DNA from: JACPFV01 sp035526825
Lineage (GTDB): Bacteria; Pseudomonadota; Gammaproteobacteria; Nevskiales; Nevskiaceae
Assembly (NCBI GenBank): GCA_035526825.1
Contig: DATLBT010000035.1
Span: 1-34,672, forward strand
DNA: 34,672 nt
Reading direction: 5' to 3'
Below the pieces are notes generated by a model. It had not been told where the DNA came from and did not search any database. It worked only from the letters and a program-made list of their open reading frames with translations. A program made the position numbers and the translations under genes. Below, in pieces: positions 31,409-34,672 of the stretch. How positions within the stretch are numbered: the stretch's first letter is position 1; each line of letters starts with the position of its first letter.

Positions 31409-32455
31409 GTGCCCGCGACCGGGTCACCGGTCACGCTTTCCATTGATGCGATGAGCGGCGACCACGGCCACGCCGTGGTCGTCAAAGCCGCGCGCATCGC
31501 GCTGCAGGAACACCCCGACCTCGCGCTCGTGCTGGTCGGCGACGAACCCACGTTGCGCGCTGCGCTGAAGGCCGAGCGCATGGATGCCGAATCCCGCCTG
31601 TCGCTGCAGCACGCCAGCGAAGTCGTGGAGATGGACGAGCTGCCGTCAAAGGCGCTGCGCAACAAGAAGGACTCGTCGATGCGCGTCGCCATCGACGTGG
31701 TGAAGGAAGGCCGCGCGCAGGCCTGCGTCTCGGCGGGCAATACCGGGGCGCTGATGGCCACCGCGCGCTTCGTGCTGAAGATGCTGCCGGGCATTGACCG
31801 CCCCGCCATCATCACCGCGATCCCTTCCGTCGACGGCCATACCTACATGCTCGACCTCGGCGCCAATGCCGAGTGCTCGGCCGAGCAGCTGTTCCAGTTC
31901 GCGGTGATGGGTTCGACGCTGGTCACCGCGGTCAATGGCATCGACCGCCCCCGCATCGGCTTGCTCAACATCGGCGCCGAGGAGATCAAGGGCAACGACG
32001 TCATCAAGGCTGCGGCCGAGCTGATCAAGGGCGCGGGGCTCAATTACGTCGGCTTCATCGAGGGCGACCACGTTTTTCTCGACCCCGTCGACGTCGTCGT
32101 GTGCGACGGTTTCGTGGGCAACGTCGCGCTGAAGACCGGCGAGGGCGTCGCCAAGCTGATCACCAAGTTCCTCAAGGAAGAATTTTCCGCGAACTTCCTG
32201 CACAAGCTCGCCGCGGTCGCCGCCTACCCGGCCTTGCGGAACCTCGGCAAGCGCATCGACCCGCGGCGCTACAACGGCGCCAGCTTCCTCGGCCTCAACG
32301 GCATCGTCATCAAGAGCCACGGCAGCGCCGACGCGATCGGCTTCGCCAACGCGATCAAGGTCGGTTACGAGGAAGTGCGCAAGAACGTGCCAGCGCGGAT
32401 CGCGGCGTTGATGGGGACGTTGCTGGCGCCACAAAAGCCCCCCGCAGCTACTTGA
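31409..32455 (+). CDS. plsX: Phosphate acyltransferase PlsX
   Basis: PlsX converts acyl-ACP to acyl-phosphate for phospholipid synthesis. The 348-residue protein has LSIDAMSGDHGHAVVV near the N-terminus, CVSAGNTGALMATARF, MLDLGANAEC, NIGAEEIKGN, VVCDGFVGNVALKTGEG and GASFLGLNGIVIKSHGSAD. The start is GTG at 31409, with AGGAG at 31398-31402 overlapping the rpmF stop, typical of a coupled rpmF-plsX operon. In many gammaproteobacteria fabH-fabD-fabG follow, but here the gene converges with gspF and their coding ends overlap by eight bases. Confidence 0.96.
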   Translation: MPATGSPVTLSIDAMSGDHGHAVVVKAARIALQEHPDLALVLVGDEPTLRAALKAERMDAESRLSLQHASEVVEMDELPSKALRNKKDSSMRVAIDVVKEGRAQACVSAGNTGALMATARFVLKMLPGIDRPAIITAIPSVDGHTYMLDLGANAECSAEQLFQFAVMGSTLVTAVNGIDRPRIGLLNIGAEEIKGNDVIKAAAELIKGAGLNYVGFIEGDHVFLDPVDVVVCDGFVGNVALKTGEGVAKLITKFLKEEFSANFLHKLAAVAAYPALRNLGKRIDPRRYNGASFLGLNGIVIKSHGSADAIGFANAIKVGYEEVRKNVPARIAALMGTLLAPQKPPAAT

Positions 32456-33662
32456 CCAGTTGGTTCAGGTCGAAGATCGGCAGCAGGATCGCCATCACGA
32501 TCGCGAACACGATCGCGCCCATCGTCACGATCAGGATCGGCTCGAGCAGGCCCATCATGGCGGCGACCAGCGTCTCGACCTCGCGTTCCTGCTGCTCGGC
32601 GGCGCGGTCCAGCATGTCGTCGAGGCGACCCGAGGCTTCGCCACTGGCGATCAGGTGCAGCGTGATCGGCGGGAACAGGCCGCTCTCCGCGAGCGAGCGG
32701 TTCACCGGGGCGCCTTCGCGGACGCGCAGCGTCGCCGCCTCGATCGCTTCGCGCATCGGCAGGTTGCCGACGACCTGCGTGCCGATGCGCATCGCATCGA
32801 GGATCGGCACGCCCGCCCCGAACAGGATGCCGAGCGTTCGCGTGAAGCGGCCGGTGTTGCTGCCGCGCGTCAGCCGCCCGACCAGCGGCAGTTCGAGCAC
32901 CGCGCGGTGTACCTTGCGCTTGAAATCGTCGCTCTTCATGGCATTGGCAAACACGATCGCGCCGACCACCAGCGCGACGAGGATGCCGATCCCGTAATCG
33001 CGCAAGAAGTCGGACAAGGCAATCAGGGCGCGCGTCATGAACGGCAACTTCGCGTCCATGTCGGCGAATACGGCGACGACCTTGGGCACGACGTAGGTCA
33101 GCAGCAGTGACACCACGGCCAGCGCGACGAACGTGAGGATCGCCGGGTAGATCGCGGCGATCATCATCTTCTGCTGCAGCGCCTGGCGCCGTTCGACGTA
33201 GTCGGCGAGACGTTCGAGCACGTTGTCGAGCTTGCCCGAGCTTTCGCCGGCCTCGACCGTGGCGCGGAACAGGGGCGGGAAGACGCTGGGGAACTGGCCG
33301 AGCGCCAGCGCGAGCGTATTGCCCTCGACCACGCCGCTGCGCACGCCGAGCACGACGCGCTTCACGTTCTTGCGCTCGGTCTGCTGCCCCACCGCGGCGA
33401 GGGCCTCGTCGAGCGGCAAGCCGGAGCGCGCCAGCGTGGCGAGCTGACGCGTGAACAGGGTCAGCTCGGTGTGGCTCCAGCCGCCCCGCGCGAACAGCCC
33501 GCCGGCGCGGCGCGTGGCCTGCTCGGCGACCTCATGGACGTCCAGCGGCGTGAGGCCGCGATCGCGCAGCATGCCGCGCACCTGGCGCGGCGTGTCGCCC
33601 TCGAGGAGGCCTTTTTCCTGCCTCCCGCGAGAGTCAAGAGCGGTGAACTCGTATGCCGGCAT
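32448..33662 (-). CDS. gspF: Type II secretion system inner-membrane protein GspF
   Basis: GspF is the polytopic platform protein of type II secretion that works with the ATPase GspE. The 404-residue product has a soluble N-terminus (YEFTALDSRGRQEKGLLEGD) and two GspF domains (about 70-195 and 270-395) with hydrophobic helices near 165-190, 220-240 and 375-398. The ending LLEPILIVTMG to LLPIFDLNQLV is more like GspF than PilC. The start codon touches the C-rich arm of a telomere-like repeat and has no visible Shine-Dalgarno. It follows gspE, but no gspG follows it. Confidence 0.88.
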   Translation of the reverse strand: MPAYEFTALDSRGRQEKGLLEGDTPRQVRGMLRDRGLTPLDVHEVAEQATRRAGGLFARGGWSHTELTLFTRQLATLARSGLPLDEALAAVGQQTERKNVKRVVLGVRSGVVEGNTLALALGQFPSVFPPLFRATVEAGESSGKLDNVLERLADYVERRQALQQKMMIAAIYPAILTFVALAVVSLLLTYVVPKVVAVFADMDAKLPFMTRALIALSDFLRDYGIGILVALVVGAIVFANAMKSDDFKRKVHRAVLELPLVGRLTRGSNTGRFTRTLGILFGAGVPILDAMRIGTQVVGNLPMREAIEAATLRVREGAPVNRSLAESGLFPPITLHLIASGEASGRLDDMLDRAAEQQEREVETLVAAMMGLLEPILIVTMGAIVFAIVMAILLPIFDLNQLVK

Positions 33663-33766
33663 AGGGGTTAGGAATTAGGAATTAGGGTTTAGGGTTTTGG
33701 GATTTAGGGAGAGCTTCGTGGCTACCCCTGATCCCTAAATCCTAACCCCTAACCCCTAACCCCTAT
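33661..33766. repeat. Telomere-like inverted repeat between gspE and gspF
   Basis: The left arm (33661-33710) begins ATAGGGGTTAGG and ends GATTTAGGGA. The right arm (33732-33766) is its imperfect inverted copy, with three CCCCTAA units. G-tracts at 33685-33709 (GGG TTTA GGG TTTT GGG ATTTA GGG) fit a G-quadruplex on the plus strand. The element spans the whole 100-bp gap, including the stop of gspE and the first bases of the gspF start. Confidence 0.82.
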
Positions 33767-34672
33767 TCCTCAATCGTCACGCGCAGCACTTCGCGCAGCG
33801 TGGTGTGGCCGCCGATCACCTTGCGCCGGCCCGACTGCAGGATGCCCGGGCCGCGCTCGCGCGCTGCGGTCTCCAGTGCCTGCTCGGAGGCGCCATCGTG
33901 GATCATCGATTCGAGCGTGCGGTCGACCTCGATGATCTCGTGGATACCCGTGCGGCCGAGAAAACCGGTGTGGCGGCATTGCGGACAGCCCACCGACTTG
34001 TAAAGCGTGAGCGGCTCCTTGCCTGGCAGGCCGAGATGCTCCTTCTCGCTGAAAGTTGCCTCATACGGCTGCTTGCAGTCCTTGCACAGCTGGCGCACGA
34101 GGCGTTGCGCGGCGAGGCCGACCAGCGACGAGGAGATCTGGTACGGCTCGACGCCCATGTCGCGCAGGCGCGTGACGGCGCCGACGGCTGTATTGGTATG
34201 CAGCGTGGACATCACCAGGTGGCCGGTCTGGCTGGCCTGCACCGCGATCTGCGCGGTCTCAAGGTCGCGGATTTCGCCGACCATCACGACGTCCGGGTCC
34301 TGGCGCAGGATCGCGCGCAAACCGCGCGCAAAGGTCATCTCGACCTTGGTGTTGACCTGCGTCTGGCCGACGCCGTCGATGTAGTACTCGATCGGATCCT
34401 CGACCGTCATGATGTTGCGGCTGCGGTCGTTGAGCACCGACAAGGACGAATACAGCGTGGTGGTCTTGCCCGAGCCGGTCGGGCCGGTCACCAGCAGGAT
34501 GCCGTAAGGCTTGAGGATGACGCGCTGCAGGCTCTCGATCTGCTGCGTGTCGAGCCCGATGTGCTCGAGGTCGAGCCGCTCGGCCTGCTTGTCGAGGATG
34601 CGCAGCACCACGCGCTCGTTGCTGGCGCCGGTGGGAATGGTCGAGACGCGCACGTCCACTTTCCTTCCGCCG
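33763..34672 (-). CDS. gspE: Type II secretion system ATPase GspE (partial, N-terminus outside window)
   Basis: This is the cytoplasmic ATPase that drives pseudopilus assembly. The visible 302 C-terminal residues begin with GGRKVDVRVSTIPTG and run through Walker A GPTGSGKTTTLY, the Asp box TVEDPIEY, Walker B and His-box region MVGEIRDLETAQIAVQASQTGH, and STLHTNTAVGAVTRLRDMG. Two Cys pairs (CKDC and CPQC) form the zinc domain typical of GspE and its PilB relatives. The DNA runs off the window end in frame, so the start is not seen. A GTG at 34659 is an internal codon, not the start. Confidence 0.92.
   Translation of the reverse strand, partial: GGRKVDVRVSTIPTGASNERVVLRILDKQAERLDLEHIGLDTQQIESLQRVILKPYGILLVTGPTGSGKTTTLYSSLSVLNDRSRNIMTVEDPIEYYIDGVGQTQVNTKVEMTFARGLRAILRQDPDVVMVGEIRDLETAQIAVQASQTGHLVMSTLHTNTAVGAVTRLRDMGVEPYQISSSLVGLAAQRLVRQLCKDCKQPYEATFSEKEHLGLPGKEPLTLYKSVGCPQCRHTGFLGRTGIHEIIEVDRTLESMIHDGASEQALETAARERGPGILQSGRRKVIGGHTTLREVLRVTIEE

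Noticed and set aside
33661..33766. TTAGGG-like repeats considered as a chromosome telomere
   Set aside because: The repeats are internal, short, imperfect and arranged as an inverted pair between genes, so they are an intergenic repeat class.
32448..34672. The gspE/gspF pair considered as pilB/pilC of type IV pili
   Set aside because: The GspF ending LLPIFDLNQLV and the GspE context favour type II secretion. PilB/PilC would normally lie next to pilA and pilD. Some doubt remains because the N-terminus of the ATPase is missing.
1..34672. Search for tRNA, rRNA, insertion sequences, toxin-antitoxin and defence genes
   Set aside because: I found no cloverleaf-like gene, transposase or defence-type cluster by eye. 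A covariance-model or profile search could still reveal small RNAs.

Overview
The window is about 34.7 kb of GC-rich bacterial chromosome, densely packed and made up mostly of core metabolism and envelope genes. Gene content and order (cysD then a fused cysNC, lolC-lolD-comEC, msbA-lpxK-ycaR-kdsB, and rne divergent from rluC, then maf/yceD-rpmF-plsX) point to a gammaproteobacterium. The GGGATTAGGG-like intergenic repeats and the fused CysNC fit the Xanthomonadales/Lysobacterales best. This placement is inferred from synteny and family resemblance; no 16S or marker search was possible.

Layout. 1-2262: end of an unidentified membrane protein, then secreted methionine sulfoxide reductases MsrA and MsrB and a LysR regulator. 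2346-5152: sulfate activation (CysD, CysN-CysC fusion), divergent from the LysR gene. 5240-7183: agmatine to putrescine (AguA, AguB). 7208-12947: an exported BamE-like protein of unknown role, an orphan type IV pilin accessory protein, the lipoprotein-release ABC transporter LolC/LolD, and the DNA-uptake channel ComEC. 12988-21146: a HisI variant, a tandem PTPS protein, GltX, ThrS, an S9 lipoprotein peptidase, an M23 peptidase and a HIT protein. 21260-25014: lipid A and Kdo supply (MsbA, LpxK, a Trm112-like protein, KdsB). 25088-32455: RNase E, RluC, a HAD phosphatase, Maf, YceD, RpmF and PlsX. 32448-34672: type II secretion GspF and part of GspE.

I see no defence system, CRISPR array, prophage, transposase, rRNA or tRNA. 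The unusual content is in the small repeats and how they have merged with genes. (1) A REP-like palindrome beginning GTCATCCCGAGCG occurs seven times, four as full hairpins and three as half sites. One full copy lies inside the start of the M23 peptidase gene and appears to encode its signal peptide, with two in-frame triplet duplications that lengthen the hydrophobic core. Two half copies sit where the ribosome-binding sites of kdsB and a HAD gene should be. (2) Two telomere-like G-rich/C-rich inverted repeats fill the gaps between the PTPS gene and gltX and between gspE and gspF. In each case the C-rich arm touches the start codon and no Shine-Dalgarno sequence is visible. (3) A third palindrome supplies the last codons of aguA.

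Functionally, MsrA/MsrB repair oxidised proteins outside the cytoplasm, CysDNC makes PAPS, Lol and Msb/Lpx/Kds build the outer membrane, and RNase E, RluC, YceD and RpmF serve RNA turnover and ribosome assembly. Several -10-like boxes lie 6-9 nt before start codons, which suggests leaderless or near-leaderless messages.
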